Assembly (NCBI GenBank): GCA_002371155.1
Contig: DFGC01000006.1
Coordinates: forward strand, 1 to 27,321
DNA: 27,321 bases
Source of the DNA: Alphaproteobacteria bacterium UBA3760
GTDB taxonomy: Bacteria; Pseudomonadota; Alphaproteobacteria; Rs-D84
Direction: 5' to 3'
The notes beneath the pieces are model-generated. The model did not search any database and was not told the origin of the DNA. It saw only the letters and a program-made list of their open reading frames with translations. This document shows positions 21,849-27,321 of the stretch, in pieces. Each line of letters opens with the position of its first letter. Position 1 is the first letter of the stretch. The position numbers were made by a program, and so were the translations under genes.

Positions 21849-23261
21849 ATGCTAGAATATTTACGTAATGCTTCTGAACGGCCATTGGCCAAGTTTTTAA
21901 TTGCCATTTTGGCGTTTTCATTTATCGGATGGGGTGTCGCCGAATGGATTTTTGGCGGTGCAACAAGCGATACAACACTGGTTCGTGTTGGTTCATCAAA
22001 AATTTCTGTGAATCAATTCAACAACCAAAAATCCCAGATTTTGGCGGGTATGTCGCGCGACCAACAACGGTCTATTTATACCGATGCAAATGCGATGCGG
22101 TCTTTTAATAACTATATCATGGGCGAATTAGCAACCCAGCAAATGATTGCGAATCGTGCCGATGATTTGGGGTTTGTGGTGTCTGACCATCGTATTGCAA
22201 ACGAAATCCGCAATGTGCCGGCATTCCAAAAAGACGGTAAATTTTCATCTGAACAATATGATGCGGCGTTGGCGGCAAACGGTTTGACCGAGGATAGATT
22301 GGCAAATGTTTTACGCGCGGATATTTCGCGGTCTATGACATTGGGTGCGATGTCGGAACCCGTTCGTGTCCCAGATTTTGCGGTTTTGGCGGCATATAAT
22401 GCACGACATGCCACCCGCGAAATTGAATATCGGGTTGTGAATTTTAATGATTTTAATGTTGAAAAACCGACCGATGACGCATTGCAAACTTACTATGCGC
22501 AACATCCGAAAACTTTACCGGAAACGCGTCGCGTGTCATACGCATTCGTTGCGGCGGACATGTCTAAACCTGATTCCGTTGACCAAGGCATGGCGCGTAT
22601 AACCGCGGTCGAAGACGAAATCATCGGCGGCGAATCTTTGGAAAATGCGGCAAAAAAGCATAACGCCAAATTTGTGCAATTAAAAGATTTCGCACGCAAT
22701 GGTGCGGCAAACGATGCAAATATTACACCGCAAATTGTCGCAAAAATATTCAATATGGACGATGCCACCGACAGTGAGATTATCGAGGCTCGCAAAGGAT
22801 TTATGATTATACATATCGACAAAATCACCCCGGCGCACAGTGCGGAATTTGCATCGGTAAAATCAGAATTGGTTCCACAATGGACACGCGCCGAAAAACG
22901 CAAACAAGCATACCAGGCGGCAAATGAAATCTTGGTCGATTTGAACCAGAATAAAAAATTCGATGACGCAAAATCCAAGGTTGTCAGTCGCACAGATGGC
23001 GCACCAATTGCGGTATTAAGTGATGCATTTAATAATCCGGTTGGCACAAATAAAATCGTTGAAACACCGGACGCATTCTATGTTTTATCGGTAAAATCCA
23101 TTAAATCGCCAACGGTTGATGACAAGAAAAAATCTGACCTGCGCCGTGAAATGGAACAAACAATGCCCAGTTTGATTCAGGCCGATTACAATAAATTTTT
23201 GCATCGCAAATACCCGGTCAAAGTAAATGACAAGGTATATGAACGATTCATCGCAAAATAA
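21849..23261 (+). CDS. ppiD: PpiD/SurA-N-type periplasmic folding chaperone
   Basis: A membrane-anchored chaperone for exported proteins. The frame is open from 20952, but the extension is antisense to tpiA and grpE. The ATG at 21849 has an AAAGGAAA site and starts the family-typical 'MLEYLRNASERPLAKFLIAI'; length 470. One membrane segment (about 15-35) is followed by a SurA-N-like helical domain ('VGSSKISVNQFNNQ', 'VSDHRIANEIRNVPAFQKDG', 'FSSEQYDAALAANGLTEDRL'). A parvulin-like region lies in the second half but is weak: it lacks a clear GGDLG-type motif and may have lost isomerase activity. It is shorter than E. coli PpiD (~620). trpE, its usual downstream neighbour in alphaproteobacteria, is absent. 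Confidence 0.88.
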   Translation: MLEYLRNASERPLAKFLIAILAFSFIGWGVAEWIFGGATSDTTLVRVGSSKISVNQFNNQKSQILAGMSRDQQRSIYTDANAMRSFNNYIMGELATQQMIANRADDLGFVVSDHRIANEIRNVPAFQKDGKFSSEQYDAALAANGLTEDRLANVLRADISRSMTLGAMSEPVRVPDFAVLAAYNARHATREIEYRVVNFNDFNVEKPTDDALQTYYAQHPKTLPETRRVSYAFVAADMSKPDSVDQGMARITAVEDEIIGGESLENAAKKHNAKFVQLKDFARNGAANDANITPQIVAKIFNMDDATDSEIIEARKGFMIIHIDKITPAHSAEFASVKSELVPQWTRAEKRKQAYQAANEILVDLNQNKKFDDAKSKVVSRTDGAPIAVLSDAFNNPVGTNKIVETPDAFYVLSVKSIKSPTVDDKKKSDLRREMEQTMPSLIQADYNKFLHRKYPVKVNDKVYERFIAK

Positions 23262-23294
23262 AATCTGCCACAATTATTCGTGGAACATAAAATA

Positions 23295-23320
23295 AAAAAT
23301 CCCGCGTTTGCGGGATTTTT
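23295..23320. terminator. Bidirectional terminator between ppiD and the 92-residue membrane protein gene
   Basis: The stem AAAAATCCCGC/GCGGGATTTTT around the loop GTTT, with T-tracts on both strands. It lies between convergent genes, one base before the stop of the gene at 23322. Confidence 0.88.
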
Positions 23321-23321
23321 T

Positions 23322-23600
23322 TTATTTCTTTTTTACCGACCGTTTTGCGGTTTTTGCACTGCGCGGTGATGTCGGTTTTGTTGTTGCCGCAACATCGTGT
23401 GATTTATGCGCGGTTTCAGATTTATATTCGCGGTATAATAATTCGCAACATGTGTATGCAATCAATGCCGACAATGCCGTAATCAGCCCCGCCAACAAAC
23501 CATCTGAAAATATTGCAAACAAAATAATTGCCGCAAAAAACACAATGGTCAGCCCCAGATTTTTCGCCAGGACTTTGATAATTTTATTAATTGTTTCCAT
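23322..23600 (-). CDS. Small inner-membrane protein, 92 residues
   Basis: Two adjacent hydrophobic segments (about 15-33 and 35-54) with a short turn, then a polar tail. The last ~30 residues are rich in Lys, Arg, Ser and Thr (ending KRSVKKK), like a DNA- or lipid-contacting tail. Cys-Cys occurs at the second segment's end (AYTCCELLYREY). A good GGGG ribosome binding site and an extended -10 promoter support it. No family recognised. Single-gene unit. Confidence 0.75.
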   Translation of the reverse strand: METINKIIKVLAKNLGLTIVFFAAIILFAIFSDGLLAGLITALSALIAYTCCELLYREYKSETAHKSHDVAATTKPTSPRSAKTAKRSVKKK

Positions 23601-23628
23601 TTAATTCCCCTTTGGTTTGGTTGATATA

Positions 23629-23638
23629 ATTATACCAC
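23629..23638 (-). promoter_or_regulatory. Extended -10 promoter of the 92-residue membrane protein gene
   Basis: On the minus strand the sequence reads TGTGGTATAAT, a perfect TATAAT (23629-23634) with a TG one base upstream. No -35 element of note is seen, as expected for extended -10 promoters. Confidence 0.55.
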
Positions 23639-23662
23639 AATTTTGCAATAAAATAAATAAAA

Positions 23663-23689
23663 ATGACCACAGATAAAATCCGTGGTCAT
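23663..23689 (-). terminator. Rho-independent terminator of the bactofilin-like gene
   Basis: The stem ATGACCAC/GTGGTCAT (23663-23670, 23682-23689), followed on the minus strand by TTTTATTTATTTT. It starts 29 bases past the stop codon at 23718. Confidence 0.8.
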
Positions 23690-23717
23690 CTCAGGAGATA
23701 CTATGAAAGTAATTTTT

Positions 23718-24416
23718 TTATAACAACACTTGTCCGCCAATGCGCGCAGTGCTGGGGACTGGGCCGAAACTGGAACGCGGGGATACATAAATGTTTCCGC
23801 GAACCGTAAAATCGCCACAGAAATTCAGCAAATTCACATCGCGCAAGAACAAATTTCCATCAATCACTATATCGCAAGGCAATGTATATTTACGCAAATC
23901 TTGGATATACAAATCGCCACGAATATGTGCGCCGTTTGGCAAAACATTTGTCATGTCATGATGATCAATAACGGTGTTGCCATACACAGTTTTGTCTTGG
24001 ATTGCGACCTGTTTAATCGCCACATGGTTTTCACGAACCTGGGCAACCTGGATTGGCGCAGACATCGGTTTTTTTGTCACCGCATCGCGTTTAATCGGCA
24101 AAGATGTTGTTTTGCGTGGGGAAACGGTTCGATTATCCAATGGTTTTGGTTCGTCTTTTTTGGTTTCAACAATTGGGGCATCGCGTTGTGTGATAATTTC
24201 AGAATCACTGGCGTTTGCACTTTTACGCAAATCGATAATCAACAATGTGAACAATATGATAATCGACAGCAATAATGCCAGGTTTAACAATGCAACCAGG
24301 TTGATTCCTGCAACCCAATTCCAGAAAATGCACAACCATGACCAAACCTTTTTAAAAGGCCAGCAAATGATTTCCCATGCGCGTTCAAAAAAATTCTTTT
24401 GTTTTTTTCTAACCAT
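23718..24416 (-). CDS. Membrane-anchored protein with C-terminal beta-repeat (bactofilin-like) domain
   Basis: 232 residues. The first 37 are aromatic and basic (FFERAWEIICWPFKKVWSW), then one membrane segment (38-62). A Pro/Lys/Thr-rich linker follows (70-130). The C-terminal ~90 residues read as short beta-strands of regular spacing, each with a Gly turn: 'VYGNTVIDHHD', 'AHIRGDLYIQDL', 'CDIVIDGNLFLRDVN', 'GDFTVRGNIYVS', 'ARIGGQVLL'. The repeated 'I-x-G-[ND]-[LI]-[YF]-[LIV]' pattern is what bactofilins and other right-handed beta-helices show. Bactofilins form scaffolds for cell-wall enzymes and shape, but this one is anchored and short. The call is by pattern only. A GAGAG ribosome binding site and a TTGACA promoter support expression. 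Confidence 0.7.
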   Translation of the reverse strand: MVRKKQKNFFERAWEIICWPFKKVWSWLCIFWNWVAGINLVALLNLALLLSIIILFTLLIIDLRKSANASDSEIITQRDAPIVETKKDEPKPLDNRTVSPRKTTSLPIKRDAVTKKPMSAPIQVAQVRENHVAIKQVAIQDKTVYGNTVIDHHDMTNVLPNGAHIRGDLYIQDLRKYTLPCDIVIDGNLFLRDVNLLNFCGDFTVRGNIYVSPRSSFGPVPSTARIGGQVLL

Positions 24417-24449
24417 TTTTCACTCTCTTTGTTTTTGGTTTACGATAAC

Positions 24450-24477
24450 AATATAGTATAAAAAAATAATTTGTCAA
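24450..24477 (-). promoter_or_regulatory. Promoter of the bactofilin-like gene
   Basis: On the minus strand, -35 TTGACA (24472-24477) and -10 TATATT (24450-24455), 16 bases apart, about 35-60 bases before the start codon. Confidence 0.6.
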
Positions 24478-24621
24478 GTTTTTTATAAAAATATTTATGA
24501 ATAAAAATTTTGTGGAATAAATGGGGAAATAAAAAGGAAAATAAAATGTGGAAATAAAACAGGAAAAATCACGATATGCATGGGCGGATTTTGGCGCAGA
24601 ATAAAAATATAATGTTTTTTC

Positions 24622-24649
24622 TTGATTTTTAAGTTTTTTGATATAGAAT
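24622..24649 (+). promoter_or_regulatory. Promoter of tRNA-Arg
   Basis: -35 TTGATT (24622-24627) and -10 TAGAAT (24644-24649), 16 bases apart. The -10 context ATATAGAAT is the same as at the tRNA-Ala promoter (5992-6000). The rest of the gap 24478-24621 is AT-rich and shows no gene. Confidence 0.55.
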
Positions 24650-24661
24650 TATTGCATATTT

Positions 24662-24738
24662 GCACCCATGGCTCAATTGGATAGAGCATCTGACTACGGA
24701 TCAGAAGGTTGAGGGTTCGAATCCTTCTGGGTGCGCCA
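24662..24738 (+). tRNA. tRNA-Arg (anticodon ACG)
   Basis: A full cloverleaf of 77 bases. The acceptor GCACCCA pairs with TGGGTGC. The anticodon stem TCTGA/TCAGA surrounds CTACGGA, giving ACG (A34 normally becomes inosine). The T arm is GAGGGTTCGAATCCTTC. The 3' CCA is encoded. The minus-strand frame reading 'GAPRRIRTLNLLIRSQMLYP' is the familiar antisense tRNA artefact. Confidence 0.95.
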
Positions 24739-24746
24739 GAATAAAC

Positions 24747-24771
24747 AACACGGCAATTTGCCGTGTTTTTT
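24747..24771 (+). terminator. Rho-independent terminator after tRNA-Arg
   Basis: The stem AACACGGCAA/TTGCCGTGTT with TTTTTTATT following, 9 bases past the CCA. Confidence 0.85.
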
Positions 24772-24842
24772 ATTATCCTAACGTATCGGCCCCGTCTTAT
24801 CGTCATACCGCCGGATGACGCAACAAAACGCATCCGCGTTTT

Positions 24843-24979
24843 GTCATCCTGAGGGAGTTTTTACACCTTGGCCACCGGCAAAGAACGTAAAAACGACCGT
24901 CAGGATCCAGTTCATTTATGTGTCGGCACCGCCGACGGCATTTTTAATTACCTGGATTCTTCGTTACACTCAGAATGAC
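24843..24979. repeat. Compound palindromic element with GTCAT...ATCCAG ends, second copy type
   Basis: The left half runs from GTCAT (24843-24847) to ATCCAG (24905-24910) and contains CCTGA/TCAGG and GTTTTTAC/GTAAAAAC stems. The right half runs from CTGGAT (24952-24957) to ATGAC (24975-24979). The spacer holds a GTCGGCACCGCCGAC hairpin. The ends match those of 187-305; the hairpins inside are different. CTGGATTCTTCG...CAGAATGAC-type sequences are widespread intergenic repeats in proteobacteria (established). Confidence 0.65.
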
Positions 24980-25029
24980 CACCCGTCGCCAAAGGCTATG
25001 GGTGGCAGACACAAAACGCATGCGTTTTG

Positions 25030-25080
25030 TTTACCCCCTCCACCGTCTATGACGGTTCCCCTCCCCAAAGGGGCGGAATC
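25030..25080 (-). repeat. G-rich palindromic module, copy 2 (inverted)
   Basis: The reverse complement starts GATTCCGCCCC and ends GGTGGAGGGGGTAAA, as in 349-399, but its centre is a CCGTC/GACGG hairpin. Confidence 0.6.
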
Positions 25081-25136
25081 ATCAGCATAATTACACAAGT
25101 TTTGCGTTCCGCAAAACTGGATACCGCGCGAAATCA

Positions 25137-25162
25137 CCCACAAAATTTTGCAATTTCGTGGG
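25137..25162. repeat. Palindrome family 1 copy C, nested in another element
   Basis: The stem CCCAC/GTGGG (25137-25141, 25158-25162) is extended by AAATT/AATTT around the loop TTGC, with one A/C mismatch. It has the family flanks AATCACCCAC and GTGGGGCCCGAT, but lacks the CCCCTCC/GGAGGGG outer arms. It sits in the loop of an ATACCGC...GCGGTAT hairpin that is uninterrupted at 282-302. Confidence 0.65.
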
Positions 25163-25228
25163 GCCCGATACGGCGGTATGACGACATAAAAATCGGCACA
25201 GTTCCATTATAATTTCAAATAATAAAAA

Positions 25229-25247
25229 ATGTCGGCGCCGCCGACAT
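25229..25247 (-). terminator. Terminator of the surface protein gene
   Basis: The stem ATGTCGGC/GCCGACAT around GCC, followed by TTTTTTATTATT on the minus strand. It ends 7 bases past the stop codon. The plus strand also has a T-tract. Confidence 0.85.
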
Positions 25248-25254
25248 TTTTATT

Positions 25255-27294
25255 TTAATTCGGGCGGCACATTACCGCATAGTTGCCATTGTAATCAGGA
25301 TCCCAATATTTTGATTTATATGGGGTTGAAACCTCGGTCGTGTTTTGTGGACATGTGGTCGCCAATCCGCTTGAATTCTGAAATATATCGGTCATAAAAC
25401 CGCCTGCATCCGGACTGTTATTTTGGATTAAACCCGCAAATGTCGATTCCGGGATATATCCACTCAGGTTTTCACAAATGGCAAATGTTCTGTAAAACAT
25501 AGTATCCGCCGCACCCGTCACGCCACGGAATAACCCCGCCGGTATCGATGTGATTTGGGTCTCGGCAAATGTGCTGAAAAACATACTCCCTGCCGCACCC
25601 GTCACGCCACTGAATAAATTTTCCGGTATTGATGTGATTTGGGTGTTGGCAAATGTGTGGGCAAACATCATCGACTCCGCACCCGTCACACCACGAAACA
25701 AATTTTCCGGTATCGATTTGATTTGGGTATTGTAAAATGTGCTATTAAACATAAAAAGTGCCGCACCCGTCACACCACTAAATAAATTTTCCGGTATTGA
25801 TGTGATTTGGGTGCTGGCAAATGTACCGCTAAACATATTCACTGCCGCACCCGTCACACCACTAAATAACCCCGCCGGTATTGATGTGATTTTGCTGTCG
25901 GAAAATGTGCCATAAAACATATAATCCGCCGCACCGGTTATGCCACTAAATAACCCCGCCGGTATCGATGTGATTTGGCTCATGAAAAATGTGTTATAAA
26001 ACTGTGGTTGTTGACCCGATGCATTTCCCAATGTTGGGAATATTGCACCCAAACACCCATCAATCGATGCAATTTGTGATACGCTTCCAAACGAAAGGAC
26101 CCCAGTATATTGCTCCGTCGAATACCCGGTTGCGCGTCCGGTAATTTTTACCGTTTTTGGTCCCGCGTTGCTGTATGAATGGCTGTATGTTTCGGATGTT
26201 GTGTTGGTGCGCTCGATAACCTGGGGCACCGACCCATCGCCCCAATCAACCGTAAATGTCCCAGTTGGGGTTAAATCAAACGATACACTGTCGCCCGCAT
26301 TTAATGCGGTTGTTGTAAATGAAAAATAATCCGGTGTTGTGGACGATGATTGCACCGCGTCCGCGCCGGCAATTTCATACCAATTTTCCGCACCCGTCGG
26401 GTCCGTCACCAACAGGCAATTTTTACCCACGGGACATGTTGCGTTCGGGCGCGTTTGCTTTTCCACCGCCAATTTCGACACATTGACCGCGTTCGTTTGC
26501 ATTTGCGTTATCAAATCGTTTATCACCGTGCGCGCCGCGTCCAAATCCGTTTCCACCTGGGTAAATTGTTGTTCATTATACCGCGTCGTTGCGATTTTGA
26601 TTGACACCGCCGGCCCCGCAACAAAATCACCCGTCCCGGCATTGGTATGAAACGCCGTCGCTGGATTCGCATCCGCCAAATCATACATACCCAACACACC
26701 ATCCGAATCACGACGCGCCGGAATCAGATTTACCGCAACAGCATTGTTATCCTTGATTACAAATTTTTTTAACATCATTTGGGCATATTGATTACTGGCG
26801 TATGCGCTTTTATGATTATTAAATACACCAATGGATGTTGATTTTTGTAAATCACCGCTAAAACTTACATTAGAAACCAAGGTTCCGTCTTTATATAATG
26901 TTGCGTTGTGGTCATTCGTTAATGATAAAACCCAATCATGAAAACCCGAATCTGAACTATAGGTAACAACATACGAACTATTGCCGACATAAAGTTTTCT
27001 GCTTGTTTTATTGCCATATAATATTCCAGAATATTTTGGATTTTCGGTTTGTTCAGAACCAAACAAAGATGTGTTGTTCGAGGTTGATAAATCTTCGGCG
27101 GTCCATTCATATGTCACATCATTAGATTGCAAAATATATCCCGTATCAATCCATTGTGTTCCCGTACTTTGCAGATACTCCAATTCGGTATATCCGGCGG
27201 GCAGTGTTGCCGCGTGCGCGACATTTAATATAAAAGTGCAAACAATCGCTGCAACGACAAATTTTAACGAATCGAACATACGCAAAATTTTCAT
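25255..27294 (-). CDS. Large secreted repeat protein (lectin-like, PKD-like and leucine-rich-like repeats)
   Basis: 679 residues, complete, with a GGGGAAAA ribosome binding site. A signal peptide ends near residue 29 (VAHA-A). Residues 30-225 begin 'TLPAGYTELEYLQSTGTQWI' and form a LamG/concanavalin-like beta-sandwich ('GVFNNHKSAYASNQYAQM'). A helical region (about 235-285) follows. Residues 325-395 are PKD-like, with 'TFTVDWGDGS' and 'YSHSYSNAGPKTVKITG'. Residues 441-608 hold six 28-residue repeats with consensus 'ITSIPxxLFSGVTGA' then 'MFxxTFAxTQ'. These recall leucine-rich-like repeats of surface proteins in gut bacteria. The tail has two Cys. There is no anchor motif, so it is probably released or held by partners. 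Likely an adhesin or glycan-binding protein (inference). Confidence 0.85.
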   Translation of the reverse strand: MKILRMFDSLKFVVAAIVCTFILNVAHAATLPAGYTELEYLQSTGTQWIDTGYILQSNDVTYEWTAEDLSTSNNTSLFGSEQTENPKYSGILYGNKTSRKLYVGNSSYVVTYSSDSGFHDWVLSLTNDHNATLYKDGTLVSNVSFSGDLQKSTSIGVFNNHKSAYASNQYAQMMLKKFVIKDNNAVAVNLIPARRDSDGVLGMYDLADANPATAFHTNAGTGDFVAGPAVSIKIATTRYNEQQFTQVETDLDAARTVINDLITQMQTNAVNVSKLAVEKQTRPNATCPVGKNCLLVTDPTGAENWYEIAGADAVQSSSTTPDYFSFTTTALNAGDSVSFDLTPTGTFTVDWGDGSVPQVIERTNTTSETYSHSYSNAGPKTVKITGRATGYSTEQYTGVLSFGSVSQIASIDGCLGAIFPTLGNASGQQPQFYNTFFMSQITSIPAGLFSGITGAADYMFYGTFSDSKITSIPAGLFSGVTGAAVNMFSGTFASTQITSIPENLFSGVTGAALFMFNSTFYNTQIKSIPENLFRGVTGAESMMFAHTFANTQITSIPENLFSGVTGAAGSMFFSTFAETQITSIPAGLFRGVTGAADTMFYRTFAICENLSGYIPESTFAGLIQNNSPDAGGFMTDIFQNSSGLATTCPQNTTEVSTPYKSKYWDPDYNGNYAVMCRPN
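25471..25974 (-). repeat. Six 84-bp in-frame tandem repeats in the surface protein gene
   Basis: 504 bases encode residues 441-608 as six units of 28 codons. Segments such as CCGGTATTGATGTGATTTGGG recur almost exactly, so the units are alike at DNA as well as protein level. Units alternate between SIPAGLF and SIPENLF types. Unit gain or loss would keep the frame. Confidence 0.85.
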
Positions 27295-27321
27295 GGTTTT
27301 CCCCAGTTCTCTCTCAAAAAA

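Larger units (their letters stand above)
24780..25228. repeat. Second palindromic-repeat mosaic, between tRNA-Arg and the surface protein gene
   Basis: Gene-free. In order it contains a short GTCAT...ATGAC hairpin (24802-24819), an AAAACGC/GCGTTTT hairpin (24825-24842), a compound GTCAT...ATCCAG element (24843-24979), an AAAACGCATGCGTTTT palindrome (25014-25029), the inverted G-rich module (25030-25080), a GTTTTGCG/CGCAAAAC hairpin (25098-25117) and an ATACCGC/GCGGTAT element (25120-25178) whose loop holds family 1 copy C. It shares at least four modules with 1-552. Confidence 0.75.

Noticed and set aside
22493..23047. Minus-strand 184-codon frame inside ppiD
   Set aside because: Antisense shadow of ppiD without start signals.
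23703..23723. Six-codon plus-strand frame (MKVIFL) behind a strong CAGGAGA ribosome binding site
   Set aside because: Overlaps the end of the minus-strand gene at 23718 and no downstream plus-strand gene follows; probably chance, though the ribosome binding site is good.
24495..24833. Minus-strand frame over tRNA-Arg ('GAPRRIRTLNLLIRSQMLYP')
   Set aside because: Antisense of the tRNA; no ribosome binding site and it crosses the terminator.
25471..25974. 84-bp repeats as a CRISPR or satellite
   Set aside because: They are in-frame codons of a secreted protein with a conserved 28-residue consensus.

Overview
The window looks like a chromosomal segment of an AT-rich, Gram-negative alphaproteobacterium, probably an uncultured host- or gut-associated lineage with a small genome. 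The evidence is the outer-membrane assembly and periplasmic genes (bamA, rseP, ppiD), the order frr-uppS-cdsA-rseP-bamA (the alphaproteobacterial order, here without dxr), tpiA divergent from a ppiD-like gene, and secreted proteins that start their mature region with a 'GYTELEYLQSTGTQWIDTGY' lectin-like module. The lineage is an inference; there is no rRNA in the window.

Layout. 1-552 is a gene-free mosaic of nested palindromic repeats. 553-5931 (minus) is an operon-like run for ribosome recycling and envelope biogenesis: frr, uppS, cdsA, rseP, bamA. 6039-6378 (plus) carries tRNA-Ala(GGC) and tRNA-His(GTG). They are followed by two ~197-bp tandem copies of the tRNA-His 3' end and its terminator, each interrupted by small palindromes. 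6848-7387 (minus) is an orphan protein, and 7502-9298 (minus) is a short RNase E/G with its own terminator. 9595-12358 (plus) is a compact operon: tiny lipoprotein, two consecutive VirB8-like membrane proteins, a secreted acidic protein and a YraN nuclease-fold protein, with 1-nt stop/start overlaps at two of the junctions.

12420-19451 (plus) is a surface-glycan locus: rmlC/rfbC, a second tiny lipoprotein, an RgpF-like protein, two GT2 glycosyltransferases (the second fused to a DUF1796-like domain), a CDP-glycerol-glycerophosphotransferase-like protein, a DXD capsular-type glycosyltransferase and a PIG-L deacetylase. It is visibly AT-richer than the housekeeping genes and ends at a strong terminator. 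Together the genes suggest a decorated polysaccharide, possibly with polyol-phosphate links and deacetylated amino sugars.

19499-20350 (minus) is a solitary phage tail-fibre-like protein. Next come grpE and tpiA (minus, one unit with tandem terminators), the divergent ppiD-like foldase (21849-23261, plus), and two small inner-membrane proteins (23322-23600 and 23718-24416, minus), the second ending in a beta-repeat domain. tRNA-Arg(ACG) lies at 24662-24738. 24780-25220 is a second palindromic-repeat mosaic that shares modules with the first. 25255-27294 (minus) is a large secreted protein with a lectin-like domain, a PKD-like domain and six 28-residue leucine-rich-like repeats.

No IS element, CRISPR array, integrase or complete phage was seen. 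The most interesting signals are the modular palindromes whose stem tips change while staying paired, the tRNA-His tail duplication, the GT2-DUF1796 fusion and the VirB8-like pair.
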